The position numbers and the translations under genes were made by a program. 64,000 nucleotides of DNA from Symsagittifera roscoffensis (Eukaryota > Xenacoelomorpha > Acoela > Convolutidae), in NCBI RefSeq assembly GCF_963678635.1, contig NC_087070.1, forward strand, positions 8,468,539 through 8,532,538, in the 5' to 3' direction. A model generated the notes under the pieces. It was not told the origin of the DNA, did not search any database, and worked only from the letters and a program-made list of their open reading frames with translations. Positions 26,801 through 38,169 of the stretch are shown here, one piece after another. Numbering within the stretch: the first letter of the stretch is position 1; the number at the start of each line of letters is the position of its first letter.

Positions 26801-28952
26801 TATTGAGAGCTTTCCCCCTGAAAGTTTTCACTGATAAAATTATAGTTTTCTCTTAGCTCTGTGGAATTAACGAACTTGTATCCAATTTCTTAAAACTTTA
26901 TTCGATGAGAGTAATCGCTCAACGGCCAACTTCTTCTTGAATTTTAAGATTACCAATCAGTTGCCTCAAATGGCGATTAACATTTACCTAGACAAATATG
27001 AACATAGAAAAATAAACAAAAACTTATCAAGTTTTGCAGCCCCAGATGTTTCAGCAGCTGAAAATCACTCTCCTTCTCTCTCTCTCTCTCTCTCTCTTTC
27101 CTTGTTTCTCCTCCGACACTTGCAATGGTTTGTTTGAGTCTGAGTTATTTTTCGGCTTTTGCCTCCTGCAGTCTGAGGAAATCTGCTTGTTTGTTTTGGT
27201 CTACTGCATTTTAAGGGTATAAGCAAACTTGGAATGGATTCAGTAGTTTACTTTGATTTTAGAAACGGTTTACTTTGATTTGGAATCAGAAATTCTTTGC
27301 ACTGGTAAAATTATAGTTATATCCTTCTTTATACCTGACACCGTAATCTGCTTTTCTTGATCGGGAGAGATATATAATTCCATGATATATCGAAGCAGTT
27401 TTAATTATGTTATCAAGTTTTATAGCCTTTGCAAAAACTTAGTTTCAGTTTTACCAACTGATCAGATTACACTACTGCAGGAAAATGAAATTATCGAAAA
27501 TCAGAGTATTTTCCAATCAGGTTAGTTTTTAAAATTAAATTGCACAATGGCGTATCTAGCTGCATTGAAATTGAACCAATAGAAAACTATCCTTTTGCGG
27601 CATGATTATGAAATTATAAGTTGCATCGAAAACTATCCTATTAAAAGCCGCCGTTTTGCGGCATGCTTTTTTCTCGGGCAAACGACTGAAAACATGTCTG
27701 AAATTGATCTTTTCCGCGCGCTGAGAAAAGATTTTTTTTCGACAATGTCAAAATGTGGGAAGTTACTAGGGGCGAGAAGATTACTTATTTAACTACTCTT
27801 TATAATCCGTTTTTAATCTTTAATCGATTATGATCGATTCTTTCTGAAGTTTATGGAGCCTGCCAATAAAAATCCATAATTTTCTCATACAAACACTATA
27901 CTACTGTACTTTCAAGCAAACCGTTTAATTTAGGTTATTCACTCTCAAATAGTGTCCTCTTAATGCTTCTGGGGTTCTCAATTCTATTTCATAGTTCATC
28001 AAATCTATCTGGCTGCAGATACGGCCTTTTTACCAATACCGCGAGTTTGATTCAATGGACTGAAAACTGTACCTTGAACAAAAAAGGATCATAAAACCCT
28101 TGCATATAACGTTTTCCCATGAACCAAAAACTGCAAAAAACGCCATGTGAGAATTTGAAAATTGACAGATCTGAGCGAAAAGTTTGAAGATAAGTTTTGA
28201 ACAACAATTTCTCTTACTTTCTTGGTTAAAAAAAGTAAACATGCTGTTTATACTACAACAAGATAATTTGTTTACGAATTTTCTATGTAGATTCGACATT
28301 ATAAGTAAAGAAGAGAAATTTTTTGATCAAAGAATTTTTTTTTTCGTTGACTGCTTTCTGTAGATAACCCAAAAGAACTACAAGAAAGCAAAAATAACAA
28401 CAAGTTGCACGGCAGTGGGCAGGTTACGAGCTAGACAGAACTTTACGCAGTTAACCCGCTTAAGTTGGTTCTCTCCTTGTGTGAAATTGTCAAATTAATG
28501 CGACAATTTTTCAGGCTGTCATTGAAAATGTCAGGTATTTAATCTTCTTTTCCAGTGGAAGTTGTGCAATTTTGCCCCGTCAAAGTTCTCCAAAGATCCA
28601 CGATATCTATATTCCTATTCAAAAGGTTGGTTTTCTGGATAAAATTTGATGTGAAAAGGCATCAAACCTCCTTGCATGTATTTTTTGAGAATTTTACCTT
28701 GGTAAAGTTTTGGTCATTTTGTTCTTCTTTTAATGGGTATATATATAATATCGAAATGAGTTTTTCATCTGCCTTGGTCTCCATTTTTATCCAGTTGAGT
28801 TTTTTTGGTTTCAGTTTTGTTGGAAATGCTTCTATCTTTATCGTATCTGCAAATTTCAAGATATTACGCTGCAATTTCGTTTTCTTCTATTTCATCATCG
28901 AGTTCTGATAGGTTTTTAGACACGGGAATTTGGGGGTAGTGTCACTTCAATA
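23846..28952. repeat. R3 repeat, copy C (last copy)
   Basis: Follows copy A with very few differences, including all sub-repeats, the CT tract (about 27074-27097) and the whole 968-bp segment. Homology stops at 28952, exactly where copy A changes from the 968-bp segment to the second 83-bp direct repeat. Such close identity over 5 kb implies a recent duplication or gene conversion, or an assembly artefact. Confidence 0.85.
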
Positions 28953-31900
28953 ATCTGATAAAATTGTCAAAATCAGTACTTTTTTAAGCGATTATCGGTG
29001 TCTGGAATAAATCACACCAATCTTCTTACGCATTAGGAAACCGATTAGGTACTGAGATATTCCTTTTACGCTTGATTCGTTAGTATATGGCTTGGCTGCT
29101 ACATAACACACCTTTTTTCGATCAAGTTCAGCTAAATAATTAATAGAGAATATAAGTATCACAAAAATTGAATTAAAATGAAAAACTAAAATGCGACTTC
29201 AACCTCTACAGGATTCAAACCCCCATGGCTAGGCTAATGATTGATAAAATAATGATTTTTACAACCAGCTCCATTTTTCAAATCGTTTTTTTAGTTCTTT
29301 TTTCAAATGAAAAAAATGAGCTGGTAAAATTCAGTTTTCTATTATAATCACTAGTAGTTCGATTAATATGAAAATATTTTTACCCTCACCAGAGTTCCAT
29401 AAATAAATATTGATTATAATGGAAAATTGTTGTCTAAAATGTTGTCATTAATATCTATTATTGTAGCAAAAATAGACCACAAAATCGATTATGTTGAAAA
29501 CACAATCCATTAAAATCCATTATAATGGATTATAATCCAATTAAAATGCATTATTATTGATTATAACGGATTATAATCATTAAATTTTGGTGCAAAATTG
29601 TTTGCAAAACTTCCAAAATTTCTGCGTTATTGACGGCCTAGCCCCCCCTCATTTTGCCCCCAATAAGCATTTGCCCAACTCCCTTACCCCCCCCCCCGTT
29701 TGTTTACCATTGAAGAATTGAACGGGGACGGGGAGGAGGGTTACTCAGTGTGAAAAACATCTATTACCCCCATTCTCCATTTTAACCCCCTCACCCAAGT
29801 TTTTTGTTCCACCCTGGGTAAACTGACGAGGGTTAAACTGTGGGGGGGGGGGGGGGGGTAAACTGGGGAACAGTGTTGTTGAAAGAGGCGACGGAGTTTA
29901 CGTAGTATAGAAAATGTAGAGAAAACTTAAATAAATAAAATCTTATGTGAAAAGTAAAAATTTAAGAAACGTAATACGTAGCAACTGCACAAAACAAGAA
30001 ATGAGATAACTTTGAAAAAAAAATTGCAAAATTCATAATTTATGCTCATAAAATACATTATATTCGATTATAATCTATTATATTGGATTGAAATGATTCA
30101 TAAAATATTATGGTTTTAACCCATTTACTGTGAATTATATTGATCTAAAAAATACTAGGATTATAATCCATTTATAATCCATTGATCCATTATTTTTGTA
30201 ACTTGATAGATACTGACTATAAAAAGACAATATAATCGATTATTATCCATGGAACCTCAGTGCGGATATTGCAATTTTTAAATATGAAAAATGTTTACCA
30301 GCGAGTGGCTTAGCTTCAGTTTTGTTTAAGTCATCAGGCATCACTGTATTTTAGTCAGAACGTTAAAAAACAATATTTACAGAAAGAGAAATTTTCTGAA
30401 CTTACAATGGCAGCTGTAATTAACATAATAAGGCGCTAACATTAAGTTTTACTCAACTTTTTGTGCCGAGTTTTTGCTTATATGTGCTTATATGTTTTTG
30501 CGTGAATTGACTTTCAAATGTACAGTAAAAGGGAAAACATCTCAAAAAAAACTTTTTATCTTCCACGACTGTCATTGGTGGAACAAAAATGTTTGCCGGA
30601 TGTTCACTCAAATTAGTTTTCTAAGAACACAAAATGAAATTTTGCCTCAAGCATACACATATCTTCTACGGGTGGCCGTAATCCATTTTTCAGAGACTTT
30701 TAAGAGTCTTACTTAAGAGTACCTCGAAAAACCCCCTAGATCATAGTGACTAGAAAATATATTGCTTTTATTAGAAAATTAGGTTGTTTGATGCCAAAAA
30801 CATACTTTGTAGCTATATAGCGATATCAGGAACAAACCGCTTGCCCCGCATCACAAAAGCTCCATCTGAAGTTGCTTGTTTCCCCTGATCGAAATTGCTT
30901 GTTTCAGAAATTGCTTGTTTCCCCTGATCGAGAGTTCTGTGGGTTGATTATTCACTTTGATCCCGTTATGAGTAATTGTCCACAGAGAGCAAAGGTAAAC
31001 CATACGAACTTAAAACTTGTGAAAACTGTAATCCTACTAAGTCACGGAACAGGAAATGGAGCTTTTTTTCACGAAAGTTTTTTTTTCTATATTACAAACT
31101 CTCAAGGTTCGTAGTACTGCTATTATGCGTAAATTGTGTTTCAAATAATTAATTTGTACAGTATACAAATTTCTTATATCAGCCGAAAAATTTTGTTGTC
31201 TTGAGCTCAACTTTAAAAAGATATTTTACGCTATTAACGCGTAAGCCGAAAATTAATCGCTCTTAGAAACCGTGCCAAATTGGTTGAAGCAAGTTATTTG
31301 TTATAATTGCTACGTTATTAGTACCGAAATCTATCACTTGTACTTAAAATGGTGTGTGGGTGGATGATTTAAAAAAGTTTCAATTTCTTCAAAATAATTG
31401 CGCGAAATGACTTTCAAATGGACACTAACAGGGAAACCATCTTTGAAACACTAGGCCAGCTTTTTTTGAACCCCAAAGTTTGGCCCAGTTTTTGCCCAAT
31501 TTAGTTTTTTAAGTGCCCTAAGTTTAAATTTGCAGTTAGCATACACTTTCTTCTATACTCCCATCACAATATGTGCACGCCATAGTTGTTATTGCGAACA
31601 AAAACAAGTAAAAACTATTAGTTGACCTTCCCTCTATAAAATGCTTTAAAGAATGTTCATTGAGTCTTTTTCCAATGTTTAAAAATTATTTATATTTAAA
31701 GTTTATATATTTTTTTCATTTTTGATTGAAAAGTTCATAGTTTTTTTTTAAATAAACACTGCTTCATAGACCTTAAGGCAGTCGAAATTTTCAGGGCTTC
31801 GGCCTGATACGAACAGTCGTGCAAAAATTAAAACACGAATAGGAGAAATGGAGTATCTTGTCAACTATTTCCTTTCAAAAATGTTGACAATTAATTTTGT

Positions 31901-34900
31901 TTTCATTTTCGCGCGTTCCTATTTGTCTTACTCACTATTTATATAATATGAAAAATTTTAAATAAAATCTTTTTTCTGAAAATTGTTTTAAGCTATTGAA
32001 AATGTTGGCAGCCAAAGTTGAAAATCCTGAAAATTGAAATAGGGGGGGGGGGGTAGTTAACAAGATACAAAATGGAAAAAAGTAGCCTACCAGATCGATT
32101 TCATGCACGTTCTTCCAGCTTGAGAGAGCATGGGTTCAATTCCTCTGCACTTGAGAGTGCAGAAGACTTCATTTCCTTTGCGCAGATCACTCGGCTAATC
32201 GGTTTCCACAATGTCGACTTCTTGATGCAGAGCGACTAGAGTTCATATCAAACAGACTCAACAAAACCTTAGTCTTAATGGTCTTTTTGTCTTTTTGGTC
32301 ACATATAAAACACTTGAAGTCCACATTCTTTGGTCAGTGTGAAGGACGTTACCTGGAAAAGACTCAGCGAACCTGGAAAATACACAAAATTTAGACTGTT
32401 GTTTGTCAAACAGATGTTCTCTAGACAAGCCAGGATGGCAAGTAAATGTTGACTGCGTAACATAATGTCATCTGAGCTAATTAGAATTATACCTTTCTTA
32501 TTTTGATCCTTATAATGAAACTTCGACACTTGTGGACCAGTGTTTTTCCAAATTTGAAAGCCAGAATCATAACTCGATTGTTGTTATTTAGGAGAATCGT
32601 AAAAGCAACGCGCTCAGTTTCCAAGTTCAATATCAAGAAACAGATTTCAATGCCGATAAATCAGGTTAGATTGCTAAGAAAATTTGAAATTATAAAAAAA
32701 TTATGAATGAATTAAAGCAAGTAGAGCTTGTGACTAATCCAAAAGAAAAGTTTCTGACCCGTTTTCTTATGGAACTTCTTAGTTTGTTCTTAAAGGTTAC
32801 GTATTAAATCAATTTTGTTCAAAATCTAGATATCTGGTGAAAAAATAGTCAGCCAATTTAACTCGTCAACCAACATTTTATCTGGAAGCTTTCGGAAATA
32901 TCAGAGTTTATAAAAAAAAATTATACAGAGCAAATTTCTGTCACTACAAAAAATAGTTCTCGGCACCTGGCAAAAAACATGAAAAGTTGCCGACGTAGTT
33001 TGATGTTGAAATAACACATTTTCCATGAATGACGCGACGTATTGTTGTACTCTTTTTTATGGAGGACTTCAAATTAGAAAATTCTGATAGTTTTATCAGG
33101 ACTGCGACGAAAAAGAGTGTCACTATCAATACTTGCAAAGTATTGTTGCCTTGGTATCAGAAATGGCGCGACGAATGGTTACCATGGAAACATTTATGAC
33201 GCGACATATAGAACTGAAAAATAAAATCAATTCATTAGTTTCGTGAGCTTTCAAAAATTGCTTTGAACAACCGCAAAGACGTTGGGAGTAGAAATAATAA
33301 AACGGTAAGCACGCCAATTCTGTCTGTTTATTTAAAGTACGAGCACGGCAGCTGAATGAAAAGCATGTGATAGTTATAACTCTGTTATGACTAAAATTTT
33401 AAAAATATTTGAATGAAGATAAGTCATGGGGAAGTTTGAGATTGCTAATGACAAAATTTTGCCTTAAGTTCGCAGCACATCCGTTCCATTTTAACTTAAG
33501 GTAGTGCAAAACTTTTAGTTAATCAGTTTTCAAAAAGCGAAAAATATGCATCATATATCTAAGCTTCGTAATAAAAAAGCTCTTTTTCTGAAAATTTTTT
33601 TCCTTATTTCTTAGAGAAAAGTCTATCAAAATAGATATCTAAAGAATAATTTTTTTGCTATCAAAGCATTTCATTTTTCAACCATTTTCTTGCGATTATT
33701 TGAGATACGGCGCTGAGTTTTTGTTTCACGATGGATCAATCATTTTCAGTCCTTGAAATTTAGTATTCAAAAAACTATTCGTTTGTCAGAAAAAAATGTT
33801 GCTCATAAGGAACTACTTGATAGCCCTTTCTTACCTTGTACTTCGCCATTTTTTTTAAATTTCAAAAGTGGCAATGTGATTTGCAATTGCGGAGCTATTG
33901 AAGCCATTCGCTCATTTGGTCGTAAGAAATCTTCAATTAGTCTTTTCCAGTTTTGATCACTCTTCTCATAAGTTTTTTTTCTGAAGACGGTTGGAACGTG
34001 ATTTAGTTTTATTTATTTACAGAGATTGTGTACACAAGCTTTCAATTTAAATATATGTGCCTCAATTGCTGCAGCTGCAAATAATATGATGATACAACGG
34101 TATTCATGTTGTTTCTGAGTGGCAACTTTACTGCAACATTTAGAATTTGTCAAACTGCTATACTCTATGAGTGAGAATCTGATAAAAAAACGTAGCATCA
34201 GCAATTCATAAACAAGAATAGCAGAACATTCAACTGAAATTTTTTTTTCAAGCAAAAACAAAACTGAAGACTGAGACTTGTACAAAATGAAACTGACGTT
34301 TGTTTTTGCTGGCAAATAGTCTTGAAACAAAAAAAATTTGCCCTGAGCAACGAAGTTTTAAATGTTTTTTTTTTCTAGCTAGGAAAATTTCAATACGGTA
34401 AATCGTTGATTCCGCAACTGATGTAGTTATTACCTAATTTGCTTAACAGCTCTGGTAATTTAATGTCAATTATGATTAGTAAAAGCACATCGAGCAGGTT
34501 TCTTTACATTTTCTTTCCCAAAAACTATTTGATATGAATTAAGGGACCGCCGGAACACTCAGGGCGCTTCCCTGATATACGAGTTCATACATTGATGTTA
34601 ATTTAGAAAAACAACCAAATTGGGATTTTCAATAAACAGTTTTCAGATCGACAGTAAAATTTTCCACTGTTTAAAATTTAACTTTTCAACCAAAATGTAT
34701 CAAAATCTATCAACAGCAAAATTTTACCCCAAAAATACAGCCTTTGCAAGTACAAAAAACTAATTACAAAAAAAACAACTATTCAAACAAAAAAGATTTA
34801 ATGGCTATTGTTCGACTGCTCTACACAACTTTTTTTGATTGTTTTTTTTTGTACTGACGTTTTGCAAGACCTTCTGTTGGCAATCTTTTTGTTCATATTG

Positions 34901-35122
34901 TACTTTTGCTTAATTTTCAGCAGTTTAAATTTTATTCATTTCTTCTTGCCAATTCATTCTGATGCAAGAATAAAAATTCTATCTTGAAACCAGATACGCA
35001 TTCAAATTACAACACTTCTAATTTCTCATGCATTTATGCTGTTGCTTTTTTGCAGAGTAGCTTAGATATTATTTCTTCTGATATTTTGTGTTTGGAGAGA
35101 CACTTATCAACAAGCTAACAAT
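28953..35122. other. Intergenic, no gene seen; simple-sequence elements
   Basis: No recognisable protein on either strand. 29460-30250 holds an AT-satellite/C-rich/G-rich element. A duplicated TTGCTTGTTTCCCCTGATCG sits at about 30873-30933. G-runs occur at about 29842 and 32042. A CAGGGC...CCTG hairpin box occurs at about 31794 and 34560. A TTTTTTGCAG acceptor-like site at about 35055 could begin a 5' untranslated exon of the gene starting at 35123. Confidence 0.5.
29460..30250. repeat. AT-satellite / C-rich / G-rich element, copy 1
   Basis: Many overlapping copies of an ATTATAATCC / GGATTATAAT-like word flank (29500-29580 and 30060-30240) a centre of C-rich (about 29641-29698) and G-rich (about 29720-29870) sequence. 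The AT word is close to its own reverse complement. A second region of the same make-up is at 47820-48600. Confidence 0.6.
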
Positions 35123-37895
35123 ATGGCAGAATTTGAGAAAACGCAACTCTTTGAAATCTATTCAGAGCTGGTGAGTGCCCTGTGGATTTTAAATTTCAGT
35201 TTATTGATTGGCTATCAAAACCCGCGCTTAATAGGCAGGATTTTTTATCAGATTTTTTGTGAGTCAAAACAATTAGCCGACTTTCCATTTTTAAGAAGCG
35301 TGTTACAAAAAACAAATCGCCTTGAATTTTTTCATCTGACATAATCAAGTTTTTGATAGAAAGTTGTCCTAAAATCTGAGTTAGATGAATATTTTAGCAT
35401 TTAAATTAATAAGTTAAGCAAAGGTGCGTTTCCATAGGCACGAAACATTTCTTAAATTATCTGTTTGATTAGACATTTTTCATTGAACACAAGTTTTATT
35501 AACCTATTGTACTTTTTTCCATTTCGAGTAACTTTGGGTTTAACCCAGTTAAATATCAATTAAACTTTTCGAACCTTAAAAAAATTGAACTTGAAACAGC
35601 ATTCTTTGACCCACAGGTAGAGACTGAGTCAGTATTTGCATTTTACCATTGCACTGAGGGGGAGGCAGATATGCTAGAGACGACCGGGAAAATAAAGTGC
35701 TCAAGTCTGATGGGTGAAAAAAACGACACGTTAGTACTTTTCCTCTTATCATTTTTTAATTGAGAAGCTAACTGTAAACAAAAAATTGTCGACCTAGAAC
35801 CATTCAAGTTGGTTAGTACTGTTTTTGCTTGGATGTAACATCCTTCTTCTTAACACGACCCAAATTACAGTGGTGGCAAATTTCCCGGCAAAGGTGAAAA
35901 CAAATGAAAAAAAAATAGCAATAAAAAACCTTTCATTTCAGCAAGCCTTTTTTTCAAAGGGTTGCCCATGTTTTTAAAAATTTCGTTAACTATCTAATTT
36001 CAGTCAAGCAGTGCCAAAGAAATATCGTACAAATGAATCAATCTGTATTTTTTTTCGACTTTTTTATGTTTCTTATAGGCTTCAAAATGAAAAGAAAATC
36101 TCAAAGATATGATTTTTTTAACAAAGGGTGTCACAGAGATTTTTAAGTTGCTTTATTTTAAAGCGTCTGCTATCAAGTTGAAACCAATAACATTTCTGAT
36201 CAAGTTCTTGAGCTAAAATTTTTGCTCTTGTAGTAATGAGAAAAATAGTGCCCTTGCTTCTCCAAAAAATGTAGTATCCATAGCTTTTTAAATGATTAAC
36301 TTCTTTTTATCACGCAATTATGTATAATTATTGATTCAAGGGAGCTAACAGTTCTTCTATAACTGTTAAAAACATAAAAAGCATTTTTCGGATTCTACTA
36401 ATTCTGTAAAAGTGTAGCCTCAGAATTGATTGAAAACAAAGCGTGCATCCGTAATTATTGAAGATCCAATTGCGGTCTTTATTTAGACAGCAGCAGTGAC
36501 TACAACTCAAATTAAAGTACTCTGAGAGCAAAAACAGCTCATGTTATTGGTCTCAAACTAGTGTCTGTTTTTCCCCAGCTGTCTTAAATTGATGAAGATT
36601 TTGACAACAACCTTTTAAAACCTTTTATCAGCTCATACAATGAGCTATTCTAAGTGAACACAAAAAGAACGCAATTAATTAAACGCCATACCTGAAAAAC
36701 TCAATTGCAGTAAATTCTGCATTAACTAAAATAAAAAAGAAGCGCTGTTCTTACAATTTTTTTAATCTTCGAAAGTCCCTCACAGTTTTCAAGCAGCTTT
36801 AATTGCGATCAACTCAATTTGTCCCAATTTTGAAACACATTAAGCAACAAAAACTTTTCTTTGAAACCAAACAGGGAAAATAATGCAGAAGGTTTTTCTT
36901 TTGCTGACTCTAAAATTTTGCTTTGAACTTCAAAAATGACTCCAATAACAAATTTCACTATTTCAAGGAAACGAAAACAATTTTTTTTGGCTGGAACGTG
37001 TTCTAAATGTATTAAAAAACTTTTTTTTGTAGAATTCAAAAAACTTCTTTTAGCTTTAATCACAAATTAATTTCTAAGCAACTCAAATCCATTTTTCTTA
37101 ATCGATAGTGCGTATATGGCAAACTTTTAATGACATTTTCCTTTCATATCCTGATTTGCTTTCTTATTGGTAAAATAATTTGAGAAGGCAAAACCTAATC
37201 ATACGTTTCTTGACAATATGAGGTCATTTGAGCAGTTTTCGCTTGCCTCGACTCATTTTGGTATGATTTCTGCGCCGGTTTAATTCACCGCTTACGTGTA
37301 GTTGAACACATTTTATTGCTCGGTTATTGTCTCAAACCCCCTCGAGCTGACATATACTAGGTTTCAAAAAGCAAAACATCAAATTGAACACTTTAAAATG
37401 GATATTTGCATGTTAATTTTCTCATATCTCAGGCCAAAATTTCATGCATAAAGCTCATCTTGACATTGGTTTTTTCAATTTAATGATTCATCATAGTATT
37501 GTGTAGGTGTTCCATAAAAATTGAGAAAGAGTATTTTTAAATTTGTCTTTGTTTTTGTTGATATGATGGGAACAAAAAGTTTTTCCCATTTTCGAAAACT
37601 TTTTTTTAGTTATGGAATTACCTTCATTGTCAAAAAGAAGAATAGTTTTCAAGATGTCATGGACAAAGATTTTGACACTTTCATCAAACTTCCCAGAAAA
37701 TGGGTAGAGGACCAAGATCTCAGCAATTTTTGGACTATTACTCATATAGCGATCGATGGTGATGATGAAACGACACAACTAACAATTGAGGGAAAGAAAC
37801 AGTTTTTGGACATTTCAGATGCAGACTTTGTGGCTCGGGGTGAACGAAATTATCCAGATGTCGATATTTTTTTAGTATGTCTTGAAATCAAGTAA
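35123..37895 (+). CDS. Putative HYD1-type ADP-ribosyltransferase-fold protein, gene 1 (3 exons)
   Basis: Proposed exons are 35123-35170, 35617-35729 and 37610-37895, about 148 residues. The start ATG has a fair context (ACAATATGG). Exon 1 ends at a GTGAGT donor. Exon 2 follows CCCACAG and ends at GTTAGT. Exon 3 follows a T-run ending in AG. Intron phases are 0 and 2, and the frame stays open. Exon 2 carries FAFYHCTEGEADML followed by GKIKCSS, which resembles the first strand and helix of the HYD1 family (H-Y-T near the N-terminus, then a Gly and a Ser). Exon 3 carries TFIKLPRKWVEDQDL and a later FLDISD, which line up with IQLPKKSVHEYAI and LYLDKIED in gene 2. HYD1 domains are known mainly from bacterial polymorphic toxins and also occur in eukaryotes. 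I see no signal peptide, so a cytosolic role is likely. Function is inferred from fold motifs only. Splice sites are by eye. Confidence 0.5.
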
Positions 37896-38169
37896 TCTCA
37901 ACGTGTTTTCTAGTTGAGGTCCCAAACCTGCATATTCATTTTGGTGGACTTCAGTTGTTCTAGAATGATTACCAGACTAATACCGAAGGAAAGTTTTTGG
38001 GTGCCTCAAAGATTGCTCTCAGATCATCGACTTAAAGAAGTTGTCAATGAAAATTTTCGAAACAGTAATGGGAAGAAATGGTTTCATGTTTTTGACTAAA
38101 ATTGGCTACAAAAATGTTTTTAGAAGAACATTATTTCATATTAAACCGTAAATTTGTTCTGTTTGGAAC

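Larger units (their letters stand above)
6563..28952. repeat. 22.4-kb array of long composite repeats (R1, R2, R3)
   Basis: The region is built from a few long blocks that recur in direct order. R1 is seen at 6563-8650 and about 9850-12472. R2 is seen at 8651-9845, as a deleted copy at 12473-12808, and at 18427-19640 and 22656-23866. R3 is seen at 12809-17925, as a shortened copy at 19621-21990, and at 23846-28952. The first and last R3 copies are near-identical at an offset of about 11.03 kb; the middle copy is shorter by internal deletions. R1 and R2 copies differ by many small substitutions and indels. The left edge is where homology between 6563 and 9851 begins (ACAGCATTT). The right edge is where copy C stops matching copy A (CAATA at 28952). 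I recognise no protein in it, so it may be satellite-like or a large non-autonomous element that has amplified. Confidence 0.85.

Noticed and set aside
32120-32160. tRNA-like B-box (GGGTTCAATTCC) and a similar minus-strand box near 29213
   Set aside because: No matching A-box, anticodon arm or acceptor stem could be drawn. At most a worn tRNA-derived remnant.
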